Positions 42,173 to 51,359 are shown, counted from the first letter of the stretch. The stretch: 64,000 nucleotides of DNA from Sphingobacteriales bacterium 44-15 (GCA_001899685.1 MKWG01000007.1:62001-126000); one strand, 5' to 3'. Notes: generated from the letters alone by a model not told the origin. A program made the numbers and translations.

Positions 42173-43270
42173 TTACCTCTCATTCCCCCACGCCTCCCTC
42201 AAAAACCTTATCCAGTTTTTGTGAAAAATATTTTCCACATCCTCTTCTTTATAGCCTCGTCTTAACAATATCTCATGATACTTCTGCAGGTCGGCAATGC
42301 TGTTCATATCCCAGGGGGATTGCTCTGTTCCAAAATTCCCGTCAAGATCAGTCCCGAAAGCCACATGCGAGCTGTTCCCTGCTATCTGGCAGATGTGATC
42401 CCAATGGTCAACCAGGTTTTCGAGGCGTATATTCAGTTGCCACGGGTCTGATACAGCATCAATAAAACGGTTATCCATCGCCCAGCAGTCAAGCATACCG
42501 CCGATCACTGCACCTCTTTCTATCAATAACTTTATCTGTTCGTCTGTCAACTGCCTTTGCGTAGGTACGATCTTTCTTACATTATGATGGCTCGCCCATA
42601 TAGGTCCGTCGTACAGATCCATCACCTGTATAAAACCCTCGTCTGTTAAATGGGTAACATCGAGGATCATTCCCAGCTTACCCATCTCTTTTACCAGTTC
42701 AATGCCCCGTGGTGTTAAAGGGCCTTCCATTTTAGTGCCCGGCGCATAACGCCCATGTGCAAAATGCGCGGGACCTGCAGCACGTAAGCCATACGCGTAT
42801 GCCTTGTGCAGGTAGGTAATATCCACTAAGGAATCTGCACCTTCCAGGCTTAAGATATATCCGACGGGCTTTTTGTCATCAGCAATTGTTTCGTCATTCC
42901 ACAACTGCAGGTGGGCATCCAGTTGCTGCAGGTTTATGATCTGCACAATTTCACCCAAAGCTTCCATTTCACGATACCAGGCAAGCTGCGCCTGTGTCAT
43001 CGCCCATGCCTGTTGCGGCGAGTTCCAGCTCGATCCCGGCAGGGCGCTTCCCGCAGCGTTTACACGCGACAATTGTGTAGCTACTACCAATCCGACCTTT
43101 CCTTTACGCAACTCCGGCAGGCATACCGTACCTTTCCCCCTGTCGTTCTTATCTTTCAGATGCATTTCTCTCAGCCTGATCTCATCCAGCGGGCGGGTAA
43201 GATCCCGGTTCCATTCTATGGCATTCATCGCCAGGTCGAGATGCGCGTCAAAAATGAAATGCCTATTCAT
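42173..43270 (-). CDS. Membrane dipeptidase (peptidase M19 family)
   Basis: This 365-residue protein has all dinuclear zinc ligands of renal dipeptidase relatives: H10 and D12 (FDAHLDLAM), the bridging E143 (LSLEGADS), H207 (LDVTHLTDEGF), H228 (ASHHNVRKI) and D308 (FGTDLDGNFG). Family members hydrolyse dipeptides, often with a D-residue at the C-terminus, and some act on other amides. No signal peptide. Its start overlaps the end of the upstream dehydrogenase-like gene by 8 bp, so translation is coupled. Its presence suggests an aminoacyl-type amide in the substrate or in an intermediate of operon C. Confidence 0.95.
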   Translation of the reverse strand: MNRHFIFDAHLDLAMNAIEWNRDLTRPLDEIRLREMHLKDKNDRGKGTVCLPELRKGKVGLVVATQLSRVNAAGSALPGSSWNSPQQAWAMTQAQLAWYREMEALGEIVQIINLQQLDAHLQLWNDETIADDKKPVGYILSLEGADSLVDITYLHKAYAYGLRAAGPAHFAHGRYAPGTKMEGPLTPRGIELVKEMGKLGMILDVTHLTDEGFIQVMDLYDGPIWASHHNVRKIVPTQRQLTDEQIKLLIERGAVIGGMLDCWAMDNRFIDAVSDPWQLNIRLENLVDHWDHICQIAGNSSHVAFGTDLDGNFGTEQSPWDMNSIADLQKYHEILLRRGYKEEDVENIFHKNWIRFLREAWGNER

Positions 43271-44240
43271 TTAGCGTAATTTTGGAATTGATCATTTTTG
43301 ATCCCTCCTTCAGGTAGTTGAAAGGATATTTTTCAATAATTTCTTTTATTTCAAAGCTGAATTCCCTGAACTGTTCCTCCCACTGCTCCCCGGCTCCTGC
43401 TGCATAGTTATAGAAACCCCCGGTATTTTCCATGCCGGTCTTGCCAGTTTCTATAAGCCGGGCAAAAAGTGCAGGTGGCTGAGCTTCCTTCGACAATTCG
43501 CGGTTCAGGTCTTTCATTACCAATCCATACGCGTAAGTGCCCATCATATCCATATACCTGCAATTACCGGCAAAGGGCAGATAATACCCTGCATCATTCC
43601 TGCACGCACGGTCAATATCTTCTATCGATGCATAACCATGCTCTATAAGATAAAGTGCTTCCCGTGCAAGCGCTGCCATTAAGCGCGCATTAATGCTGTA
43701 GCCGCAAAGAACAATACAGGGATCTTTCTCCCAGCTATTCACGGCTGCCGTTTCAACGGACTTTATTATGCCAGCAGGCGTTAAATGGTTCCCTATGATT
43801 TCCAGGAACGCAGTAGTATGAGCAGGATCGCACCAGTTCAGCCCAATTATCCGCTGCGGGTATTGTGTGTTTTCCTGCAATGTTTCCAGCAAAATACTTT
43901 CAGTATTCACTGCAATAATTGTTTCAGGAGAAAGCGTCTGCTCCAACTGCCGTATAAGCTTTTGCTTGACCGGCAGATCCTCTCCTGTAATACAAACAGC
44001 AATATCTGCCGCCCCTGCTTCCTCAACAGCAGACAGGTATTGCAGCATATCTGTGCCGATGGTAATATTCCGGTATTGCTTCCAGTCGGCTACATTATCA
44101 GCAATATACTTCTTATCCTGCGTCGTGTTCTCTGAAATACACTGTACCTGCATTCCGGCCTTTAAAAGGTTAGTTGCTATGCCTGACGCCATCCTGCCTG
44201 TGCCCACCACCAATATATTTTTAAAACTTATACGCTCCAT
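43263..44240 (-). CDS. 3-hydroxyacyl-CoA dehydrogenase-like protein with altered active site
   Basis: This 325-residue protein has the NAD fold GTGRMASGIA (13-22) and both domains of the family. At the catalytic segment, normally GxHFxxP, it reads GLNWCDP, so N135 stands where the catalytic histidine is expected, while the partner E147 (FLEIIG) is kept. The C-terminal domain has YAYGLVMKDLN and NTGGFYNYAAG in place of GxGFYxY. The family includes L-gulonate 3-dehydrogenase and carnitine dehydrogenase, so a non-CoA substrate is possible. It overlaps the dipeptidase gene by 8 bp. Compared with its neighbour paralogue (45569-46552), which keeps the histidine, it may have lost or changed its activity. 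Confidence 0.88.
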   Translation of the reverse strand: MERISFKNILVVGTGRMASGIATNLLKAGMQVQCISENTTQDKKYIADNVADWKQYRNITIGTDMLQYLSAVEEAGAADIAVCITGEDLPVKQKLIRQLEQTLSPETIIAVNTESILLETLQENTQYPQRIIGLNWCDPAHTTAFLEIIGNHLTPAGIIKSVETAAVNSWEKDPCIVLCGYSINARLMAALAREALYLIEHGYASIEDIDRACRNDAGYYLPFAGNCRYMDMMGTYAYGLVMKDLNRELSKEAQPPALFARLIETGKTGMENTGGFYNYAAGAGEQWEEQFREFSFEIKEIIEKYPFNYLKEGSKMINSKITLNE

Positions 44241-44255
44241 CCTGTATGTAAAATT

Positions 44256-45560
44256 TTATAACCTCTTTAGTACATCTCCTGCAACAGCAATAGCCTGTTC
44301 GATATCCTGCCGGTTGTGCACCGCGCTGATATACACCAGCCCTCTTCCTATAATTCTTATTTTACGGTCATGCATAGCCGCAATAAATTTTGAAAGTTTT
44401 GCTTTATCACAACTAAAAGTACCACGGTAATCATTTATTGTATCAGCATCGGTAAAAGCAATACAGAACATAGGGCCCGGACCTTGTATCAGCATGCGCT
44501 GCCCCGCCCCGGCAGCAGCTTTTCTTAATCCTTCCATAAAATGTCTTCCCAGGTCAAACATCCGCTTATAAGGGTTTTCCCTTTCCAGTATTTGTATAGT
44601 GGTTAATGCAGCAGCTATCGTAGCATTTCCCGAATTCATTGTTCCGGCATGAATGACCGTTCCGTCTTCGAGCAGTTGCATCCACTTACGCTTACCCACC
44701 ACCGCACTTATAGGGTAACCGCTTGCCATTGCTTTTGCAAAAACAGACATATCCGGCGTAATGCCAAAATATTGTTGGGCGCCTCCCAGTCCAAGCCTGA
44801 AGCCGGTGATCACCTCATCAAAAATAAGGGCGATGTTATATTGATCACAAATATTCCTGAGTCCCTGCAAAAACCCGGGAGCCGGCTCTATGCAGTTATT
44901 ATTGCACATTACAGGCTCTGTAATGATCGCTGCTATCTCTCCATGCAATTTTTCTACGGTGGTCTCTACCATCGTAAGATCATTCCAGGGCAGCAAAATA
45001 CTTTCCTGCTTTGTCTCTTCCGCTAACCCTTTACTCCAGGGGTTGGCTGTTGGATGTCCGCGGTCCCCCATGCTGCTTAATGACGGTGCAGCATTGCCCC
45101 AGCACACATTATCGAGCCAGCCATGGTAGTGCCCTTCAAACCTGATAAACTTCTGCTTACCGGTTTTTGCTCTTGCTATGCGAAAGGCAGTTTGTACGGC
45201 CGTGGAGCCATCGAGGCAAAAGCGCATGAGCTCTGCAGAAGGGATGACAGCATTAAGCTTTTCTGCCAGCTCAATTTCTTTGAGATGCTGCCCCGCATAC
45301 AACTGCCCGTATTGTGAATAATCGGAAACGGCTTTTACCACTTCAGGATGGGAATGCCCGAGTATCAATGGCCCCTGGCTCAATGTAAAGTCCAGGTATT
45401 CATTTCCGTCTGCATCATAGATCCTGCTTCCTTCCCCATGCGTATAAAAAAGCGCATGCGGGTGATTATATTTCCTGAATTCTGATGAAACGCCCCCCGC
45501 TAACACTTTTTTTGCCCGCTCCAGCAATTTTGCCGATTCAGCGTAATTTGTTGTACTCAT
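44256..45560 (-). CDS. Class III aminotransferase (glutamate-1-semialdehyde aminomutase-like)
   Basis: This 434-residue PLP enzyme has LAGGVSSEFRKYNHP and YLDFTLSQGPLILGHSHP near the N-terminus, FEGHYHGWLD (141-150), E215 (TEPVM), D248 (LIFDEVITGFR) and the Schiff-base lysine K276 (VFAKAMASGYP). It transfers an amino group between a substrate and a keto acid or within the substrate. It lacks features needed to call it the heme-pathway enzyme, and the location in a catabolic operon argues against that role. It is a second member of the same branch as the C-terminal half of the fusion protein in operon B. It is 15 bp and 8 bp from its neighbours. Confidence 0.94.
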   Translation of the reverse strand: MSTTNYAESAKLLERAKKVLAGGVSSEFRKYNHPHALFYTHGEGSRIYDADGNEYLDFTLSQGPLILGHSHPEVVKAVSDYSQYGQLYAGQHLKEIELAEKLNAVIPSAELMRFCLDGSTAVQTAFRIARAKTGKQKFIRFEGHYHGWLDNVCWGNAAPSLSSMGDRGHPTANPWSKGLAEETKQESILLPWNDLTMVETTVEKLHGEIAAIITEPVMCNNNCIEPAPGFLQGLRNICDQYNIALIFDEVITGFRLGLGGAQQYFGITPDMSVFAKAMASGYPISAVVGKRKWMQLLEDGTVIHAGTMNSGNATIAAALTTIQILERENPYKRMFDLGRHFMEGLRKAAAGAGQRMLIQGPGPMFCIAFTDADTINDYRGTFSCDKAKLSKFIAAMHDRKIRIIGRGLVYISAVHNRQDIEQAIAVAGDVLKRL

Positions 45561-45568
45561 AGCAGTGC

Positions 45569-46552
45569 TTAACTTTTTGTGTGTGCTTCGTTTACACGTT
45601 CAGGATAGTTTGCTGCCAGGTGAAAAATATCTTTATTGAACTCCGAGAACGCCTGCGACCATTGCAGCGCTTCCTGCCTTGTATAACTATAAAAACCTTT
45701 ACCGTTTTGTATACCACGGGAATGAGCATCCACTATTTTCTGCATCTGCGGGGAAATATCATCGCTGTTTGATAGCAAAGGAAAGATATTTTTATATGCA
45801 GCAAAATAGTCTTTCAACCCTTCATAATCCATTCTCCTGAAAATACCCATCAGTGTCATCCACGAGCCGGCATTATAACGAAAACATTTATCGGCGTCTG
45901 CAAAACTGGTATGGTCTTTTTCCGCAAGGTGAAGTATTTCCCTGTAAACGGCATACATCAGCCGGTTGGTAATGAATCCCCTGATATCTCTTTTCAGTAC
46001 GGTAGGCTCCTTACCCCAGCTCAGCGCCAGCCTTACAACAGCATCAGTAGTAGCTTCGCTGGTTTGATTACCGCAGATGATTTCAAGAAAACGGGTAGCA
46101 AATGCAGGCTCTGCCCAATGTATGCCTATAAACCGCTGCGGATCAGGAACTGCCTTCTGCAGGATACTGATAGGTATAGCCGAAGTATTGCTGGCAAGTA
46201 TGGCGTCTTTTTTTGTAACTGCAGCAATCTTTTTGAAAACAGTTTCCTTTATAGCCAGGTTTTCCACAATACATTCCACTACCAGCCCGCATTCCTTCAA
46301 TTCGTCATACTCTGCCGATACCGTGAGCAATGCCATATATTCATCAACCGGCGCAGAAAGTATATTAAACTTTTCACACAACAGCAGTTGCTCAAGAATA
46401 CGTTTGTACCCTATTTCCTTCTCACCGTGTATAGGAGCTATGGCCTTTACCGGATATCCCAATGCAAGCAAGGAAGCTATAATACTGCTACCCATCAATC
46501 CTAATCCTACAATCCCGATGCCGGTGTCCTGAGGATGTATCTTCGCATTCAT
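45569..46552 (-). CDS. 3-hydroxyacyl-CoA dehydrogenase family protein
   Basis: This 327-residue protein has the NAD-binding loop IVGLGLMGSSI, SNTSAIPIS (121-129), the catalytic pair H145 (GIHWAEP) and E157 (FLEIIC), the GFITNRLMYAVYREILHL domain junction and GKGFYSY near the C-terminus. It oxidises a 3-hydroxy group to a keto group; the CoA or sugar-acid nature of the substrate is not clear. The start at 46552 (MNAKIHPQ) is chosen because the frame is open to 46690 only by overlapping the ridA gene. It is 4 bp downstream of ridA and shares the family with the neighbour at 43263-44240. Confidence 0.93.
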   Translation of the reverse strand: MNAKIHPQDTGIGIVGLGLMGSSIIASLLALGYPVKAIAPIHGEKEIGYKRILEQLLLCEKFNILSAPVDEYMALLTVSAEYDELKECGLVVECIVENLAIKETVFKKIAAVTKKDAILASNTSAIPISILQKAVPDPQRFIGIHWAEPAFATRFLEIICGNQTSEATTDAVVRLALSWGKEPTVLKRDIRGFITNRLMYAVYREILHLAEKDHTSFADADKCFRYNAGSWMTLMGIFRRMDYEGLKDYFAAYKNIFPLLSNSDDISPQMQKIVDAHSRGIQNGKGFYSYTRQEALQWSQAFSEFNKDIFHLAANYPERVNEAHTKS

Positions 46553-46556
46553 ACTT

Positions 46557-46958
46557 TTATTGTTGATCAGGTATATACGCGATGCAGTCAATCTCCACTT
46601 TAATACCTTCTGCCAGCACTGACTGTACCGTTGTTCTCGCAGGCTTGATACCGGGGAAATATGCTGCATACACAGCGTTGTACCTGTCAAATTCCCTGAT
46701 ATCGCTTAAATGCACGGCGCATTTTACTATGTTATCCATAGACGTTCCTGCTTCCTCTAAAATAAGTTTGATATTATCAAGTGTGCGACGGGTTTCCTCT
46801 TCAATAGTACCAAGCACAAACGCTGATGTATTGAAATCAACAGATGCCTGTCCGCTTACAAAAATGAATCCATTGACTATTACGGCATCGGAATAAGCGC
46901 CGGTAACAAACGCCGGGTTACGGTGAGGGTGCTTTACTTTTTGCTTAGAATGCTTCAT
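46557..46958 (-). CDS. RidA family (enamine/imine deaminase) protein
   Basis: This 133-residue protein has the RidA core: YSDAVIVNGFIFVSGQASVDF, the TRRTLDNIKLILEEAGTSMDNIVKCAVHLSDI segment and the substrate-binding arginine in KPARTTVQSVLAEGIKVEIDCIAYIP. RidA hydrolyses reactive enamines or imines produced by PLP enzymes and amine oxidases into keto compounds. It is the first gene of operon C, followed by a dehydrogenase, an aminotransferase and others, so its role as a detoxifying or productive deaminase in this pathway fits. Its promoter lies 33 bp upstream of the ATG and carries the shared regulatory element. Confidence 0.95.
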   Translation of the reverse strand: MKHSKQKVKHPHRNPAFVTGAYSDAVIVNGFIFVSGQASVDFNTSAFVLGTIEEETRRTLDNIKLILEEAGTSMDNIVKCAVHLSDIREFDRYNAVYAAYFPGIKPARTTVQSVLAEGIKVEIDCIAYIPDQQ

Positions 46959-46990
46959 GCCCTGATTAAATTTTATAAAAGTTTACTGAT

Positions 46991-46998
46991 CAAATGTA
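46991..46998 (-). promoter_or_regulatory. Promoter -7 box of operon C (ridA)
   Basis: TACATTTG on the minus strand matches TAnnTTTG exactly and lies 33 bp upstream of the ridA ATG. The shared element ends exactly 21 nt upstream. Confidence 0.75.
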
Positions 46999-47019
46999 GT
47001 TTCACTAAAAATATATTGA

Positions 47020-47054
47020 TGTTACTTTTATTTACATTTATAGTACTATTTTTC
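47020..47054 (-). promoter_or_regulatory. Shared 35-bp regulatory element, copy C (ridA promoter)
   Basis: On the minus strand it starts GAAAAATAGTACTATA and ends ATAAAAGTAACA. It is near-identical to the susC copy (30 of 35) and matches the operon A copy at 26 of 35. The two 21-bp halves match each other at 14 of 21 positions, so the site is a tandem direct repeat. Confidence 0.8.
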
Positions 47055-47213
47055 AGCAGGTATATAACAAGAGTATGCTTCTACTCAGTATATAAAATAC
47101 CATAGCCATGTATACCGGACAGGAGCATTCGTATATTTTTACAATTATATAATGGCTTTTACCAAACCGGCAATACAGCTCTTACCGTATTTCAAAGATA
47201 TATACCATCCTGT

Positions 47214-49328
47214 ATGAGGGCTTACTTTACGCTAAGTGCCGGTATCCTGGCAAGCATTCTATGGATATCTCCCGTTTTTTCCCAGGATCATTGCGCAACT
47301 ATGCCACGTCTTGATTCTCTTTTTGAAAAAAATATTTCGCTTAAAAAAAATTTTGAAGCGCAGCGTAATAGTTTGAACACCCGGCTGCAGCAACGAAAAG
47401 CTTTGTCTCAAAGAAGCAACGCTGCAGAGATCACCTATACTATACCTGTAGTCTTCCATATAATATTACCTGACCCTTCTGTTGTGACGGATGCACAGCT
47501 ACAGGCTCAGCTTGAGGTTTTGAACCAGGCCTATTCCGGAACAAATGCCGATAGTGCGTCCATCCCCTCCTGGTTTAAGCCGCTTTTTGCCAAATCATAT
47601 ATCCGTTTCTGCCTGGCACAGCGCACACCCGGCGACGCGCCATCAACAGGTATAACGCGAACTGCTACCAGCAGCACAAGCTTTACTTATGATGATAAGG
47701 TAAAATACAGCAGCACCGGAGGCACTGACAGTTGGAATACCGACAATTACTTTAATGTGTGGATATGCCGGCTGGGAAATAACCTTCTCGGCTATGCTAC
47801 TTTTCCCGATGACGGCAACGCTGATGCCCAGGGCGTGGTCATTGATTACAGGACACTGCCCGGGGGAAGCTACCAGAATTATAATACAGGTAAAACACTG
47901 TGTCATGAAACCGGTCATTACTTCAACCTCTATCATATCTGGGGAGACGATGATGGGGCCTGCACCGGTACAGACTATGTAGACGACACCCCTAACCAGG
48001 CTAATTCGAGCTCGGGCTGCAGTTCAGGCATCAAGACAGATAAATGCACTCCGGGAGGCAACGGTATTCTATACCAGGATTATATGGATTACAGTTACGA
48101 TAATTGTTTGATCATGTTCACCACCGAACAGGTAGAACGAATGGAGTATGCGCTTACCACCTACAGGTCTTCGCTTCTTAATTCACAGGGATGCATACCT
48201 GTAAACTTATATCCTTATGACGCAGCATTAACGGCAGTATATGAACCCGCACAACGTTTATGCTCCCCGGCATTTTCACCGCTGATCACCATCAAAAATA
48301 AAGGGACCGAAACGCTTACCAGCCTTGATATAAACGTACTGCTCAACAATGAAAAGATCGGTACGTATAAATGGGCAGGCAATCTTTCCTCCTGGGATAC
48401 GGTTGCTGTCACGCTTCCTCAATACAACATTGGTGAAGGAAATTATACGCTTACCATCCAGCTCGCAAATCCTAATGAACAGGCAGATAATGACACTACA
48501 AATAATGTCGTATCGGAGCCATTACTATACTACTCATCTACTACAGCAATACAGGAAAGCTTTGAGGGGGACGGCAATTTACCTGCAGGATGGGACATTA
48601 TCAGCAGCAATAATACAGCAGGATGGCAAAAAACAGATGGGATTGCCCGCACAGGCATTACCAGCATGAGTAAAGTAACAGATACCTACGGCAACGGGAA
48701 AAAAGCATGGCTCCGTATGCCTGAAGTGTATTTTACAGGTGTTGATTCCGCTTATCTCACCTTTATGATCGCAGCAGCGCCGCTCGCCTCCGGCAGCACC
48801 GGGTATGCAGACACACTTGAAGTATTGCTCAGCCAGGATTGCGGCAAGTCTTACCAGTCTTTATATAAAAAATATAACACTTCTCTTATTACAGGCAATC
48901 CCGTAGTTTCAGCATTCAATCCTTCCGGAGCTGAATGGCGGAAAGATACAGTGAGCCTGCTGAATTATATTAACAGGGGAAATATCATGCTTGCATTCCG
49001 CATCGCCAACTATAATCAAAGCAATATTTATATTGACGATGTAAATGTATTCACGGTAACGGTAAACCCCAACCTCAAGGCAAAGGGATTTATGGTAACG
49101 CCTAACCCCACATCAGGAAAGATATATGTACAATTTTACCCTGCCCCGGATAAATTGCTTGCTGTTCAGGTATACACCGTCTCAGGACAACTGATCAGAA
49201 ATATAGCAACCGGTAATGGTCAAAGCAATCTCTATACCATTGATCTTGATCCTTATCCCGCAGGTATATATGTAGTAAGAGCTGTTTTCTCAGATCAGGT
49301 GTTGATCAAAAAAATAATAAAAAACTGA
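47214..49328 (+). CDS. M43-family metalloprotease with type IX secretion domain
   Basis: This 704-residue protein has a signal peptide (about 1-23, VFSQ) and a zinc site H231, E232, H235, H241 (HETGHYFNLYHIWG), the extended HExxHxxGxxH-like motif of pappalysin-type (M43) peptidases. A Ser/Thr/Cys-rich stretch with DYVDDTPNQANS follows, typical of the family. Residues about 330-420 look like a CARDB or Ig-like domain (LTAVYEPAQRLCSPAFSPLITIKNKGTETLTS), then a jelly-roll (about 445-615), and a C-terminal type A sorting domain (FMVTPNPTSGKIYVQF to GIYVVRAVFSDQVLIKKIIKN). It is secreted through the type IX system to the surface or medium. It is divergent from operon C. Confidence 0.95.
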   Translation: MRAYFTLSAGILASILWISPVFSQDHCATMPRLDSLFEKNISLKKNFEAQRNSLNTRLQQRKALSQRSNAAEITYTIPVVFHIILPDPSVVTDAQLQAQLEVLNQAYSGTNADSASIPSWFKPLFAKSYIRFCLAQRTPGDAPSTGITRTATSSTSFTYDDKVKYSSTGGTDSWNTDNYFNVWICRLGNNLLGYATFPDDGNADAQGVVIDYRTLPGGSYQNYNTGKTLCHETGHYFNLYHIWGDDDGACTGTDYVDDTPNQANSSSGCSSGIKTDKCTPGGNGILYQDYMDYSYDNCLIMFTTEQVERMEYALTTYRSSLLNSQGCIPVNLYPYDAALTAVYEPAQRLCSPAFSPLITIKNKGTETLTSLDINVLLNNEKIGTYKWAGNLSSWDTVAVTLPQYNIGEGNYTLTIQLANPNEQADNDTTNNVVSEPLLYYSSTTAIQESFEGDGNLPAGWDIISSNNTAGWQKTDGIARTGITSMSKVTDTYGNGKKAWLRMPEVYFTGVDSAYLTFMIAAAPLASGSTGYADTLEVLLSQDCGKSYQSLYKKYNTSLITGNPVVSAFNPSGAEWRKDTVSLLNYINRGNIMLAFRIANYNQSNIYIDDVNVFTVTVNPNLKAKGFMVTPNPTSGKIYVQFYPAPDKLLAVQVYTVSGQLIRNIATGNGQSNLYTIDLDPYPAGIYVVRAVFSDQVLIKKIIKN

Positions 49329-49338
49329 CAGCATACTT

Positions 49339-50946
49339 TTATAGTTGTGTGCGTAACCTTGATTCATCCAGGTCAATTTCTTTTTCCAGTATCCGGATAT
49401 TCTGAGCGCTGAATGAACCGTCCCTGTACAGCTTAATAAGCAATTGCCTTTTAAAGTCTGTTACGGCAAGCTGCACATTTATTACCTGTTCCAGAAAGTT
49501 ATCATTGCCGGATAGTGCCTGGTTACCCGAAAGGGTTTCTCTGAAATCATCTCCCTTCAGCCAGCTTACCCGTAATTCATACAATTTTCTCACCTGTTCA
49601 ATCGCCTGGCTGTTAAATGCTTTGCCGGAAATACGGTCATCTATATAATTCAATGCGCTGCTGTTAACCAGCAGTCTCAGCTTCTTTTCCTCGTCATCAT
49701 TATTATCCGGCTTAATTCCTAACAGCTTTATCAGTAATGGCAGCGTGAGCCCCTGTCCTACAAGCGTTACCAGTATCACTACAAATGTGATAATTAAGAT
49801 AGTTTCCCTGTGGGGGAAAACGGATCCGTCATTAAGCGTAGAAGGCAGCGCCATAGCAGTAGCAAGAGATACTACGCCACGCATACCGGACCAGGAAAGT
49901 ATTATTGAATTTTTCCAGTTAAAGACACCTTCTTCCCGGTGGATCTTTGACCCAAGCAACTGTGGGAAAAAAATGGCAGGGGCAATGAACAATAAACGTA
50001 TGATAATTGCAGCAGCGCTTATTAGCAGACCATATTGAATGGTTTTACTTAACGTAAATTCTTTGAAAGCATCAATACTGTCAGACAGTTGTAAGCCTAT
50101 CAGGATAAAGATCACGCCATTCAGAATAAAACCCATCATATCCCATACGGCATTGGATTGTGTGCGCCCGAGGTAAGAGAAGACTTCAGAAGAGCGCCAG
50201 GACGTAACAAGCCCTGCGGCAACGGCTGCAAGCACTCCGGATAATCCAAATCTTTCTGCCACCGGATATACGATAAAGGGCGTTAACAAAGAAAGGATCC
50301 CTTCTACTGTTGCATTATTATGTATGCGTTTGAGAATAAGACATAAGATATATCCCAGTATAAAGCCTGTAAAAAGCCCCATTACGGAAATCCATAAGAA
50401 TTGCAGGCCTGCTTTCCATATCACAAAACTGCTGCTGACGATCGCTGCTACTGCATACCTGTAGGCAACAAGCGCAGAAGCATCATTTACCAGGCTTTCA
50501 CCTTCAAGAATAGTTACAATCCTTTTATTTAAGCCCATCCCTCTGATAATACTGGTAGCAGACACAGCATCGGGTGGCGACACAATCGCTCCCAGTACAA
50601 ATGCCAGCGGCCAGTCCATACCCGGAATATAGTAATGCGCTACAGCAGCTACAGCTATCGTTGTAAAAAACACAAGCCCGATCGCTAATCTTGAAATAGG
50701 TGTGATGGAAGCTTTGAAATCCCTCCACGAAGTATTCCATGCCGCCCGGTACAACAGAGGGGGGAGAAAGATCAGGAATATCATTTCCGGATCAAGCCTT
50801 ACCGTAGGCAACCCGGGTATAAAACCTATAATAAGCCCGGCCAGCACCAAAAAGATCGGATAGGGAATACGCTTCACTTTCCCATAAACAACGGAAAGAC
50901 ACGCTAATGTAGCAACAATAAAAATGATCGGTTCGAGGTGGATCAT
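49339..50946 (-). CDS. Na+/H+ antiporter (CPA1, NhaP-like)
   Basis: This 535-residue membrane protein has 12 or so transmembrane segments in the first 430 residues. Signatures include ILGAIVSPPDAVSATSII-type residues near 120, the ion-site motif EGESLVNDASALVAYRYAV, and SGMRGVVSLATAMALP. A cytoplasmic C-terminal tail of about 110 residues is charged and helical. It exchanges Na+ or K+ for protons at the inner membrane. It is convergent with the M43 protease gene, with only 10 bp between stop codons and no hairpin visible. Its role relative to the neighbours is general homeostasis. Confidence 0.95.
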   Translation of the reverse strand: MIHLEPIIFIVATLACLSVVYGKVKRIPYPIFLVLAGLIIGFIPGLPTVRLDPEMIFLIFLPPLLYRAAWNTSWRDFKASITPISRLAIGLVFFTTIAVAAVAHYYIPGMDWPLAFVLGAIVSPPDAVSATSIIRGMGLNKRIVTILEGESLVNDASALVAYRYAVAAIVSSSFVIWKAGLQFLWISVMGLFTGFILGYILCLILKRIHNNATVEGILSLLTPFIVYPVAERFGLSGVLAAVAAGLVTSWRSSEVFSYLGRTQSNAVWDMMGFILNGVIFILIGLQLSDSIDAFKEFTLSKTIQYGLLISAAAIIIRLLFIAPAIFFPQLLGSKIHREEGVFNWKNSIILSWSGMRGVVSLATAMALPSTLNDGSVFPHRETILIITFVVILVTLVGQGLTLPLLIKLLGIKPDNNDDEEKKLRLLVNSSALNYIDDRISGKAFNSQAIEQVRKLYELRVSWLKGDDFRETLSGNQALSGNDNFLEQVINVQLAVTDFKRQLLIKLYRDGSFSAQNIRILEKEIDLDESRLRTQL

Positions 50947-51210
50947 TTGGTATTATGAGGAGTAATCCCGGCTATATATGCCCGCTTTACAATGCAGAAA
51001 TAGCGTCACCCGCATCTCAAGCCAAAGCATACCGGCGTACAAATTGTTACACAATAATTTTATAGGTGACCTGGTGCAAATTTACTTATTTGTCAGAGAT
51101 AACAAAAGCCGGAAACATTCCAAATCCGTGCCAGCCAAACATGAGAGATACCCGTTGGATATCTTAGCTCATTAAAAGGATTGTAAAACAAGTTATAATT
51201 TCTTTGAGGT

Positions 51211-51335
51211 CTTTGCCTGCCCGGAGGATACCAGTCGGACGGGCGAAAAGCTTTGTATTTCCTTTGTAGTTATATTTTACCGCAAAGCACGCTAAGAAAT
51301 TACGCCCGCCTGAATGACAAGTCGGGCAGGCAAAG
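51211..51335. repeat. Inverted-repeat element with CTTTGCCTGCCCG arms
   Basis: CTTTGCCTGCCCG at 51211-51223 is exactly complementary to 51323-51335. The interior has TTTACCGCAAAGCACGCTAA, and GGAACGCAAAGCC follows, words of the kind found scattered in Bacteroidota intergenic DNA. It has no coding content. Confidence 0.65.
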
Positions 51336-51359
51336 GAACGCAAAGCCATGCTAAAGAGC

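Noticed and set aside
44256-45560. Heme biosynthesis hemL for the class III aminotransferase
   Set aside because: The gene lies in a catabolic operon with RidA and a dipeptidase, no other heme genes are near, and a second member of the branch is fused to an amidohydrolase in operon B.
45911-46532. Plus-strand frames of 197 and 151 codons
   Set aside because: Antisense to the hydroxyacyl-dehydrogenase gene, which has all family motifs.
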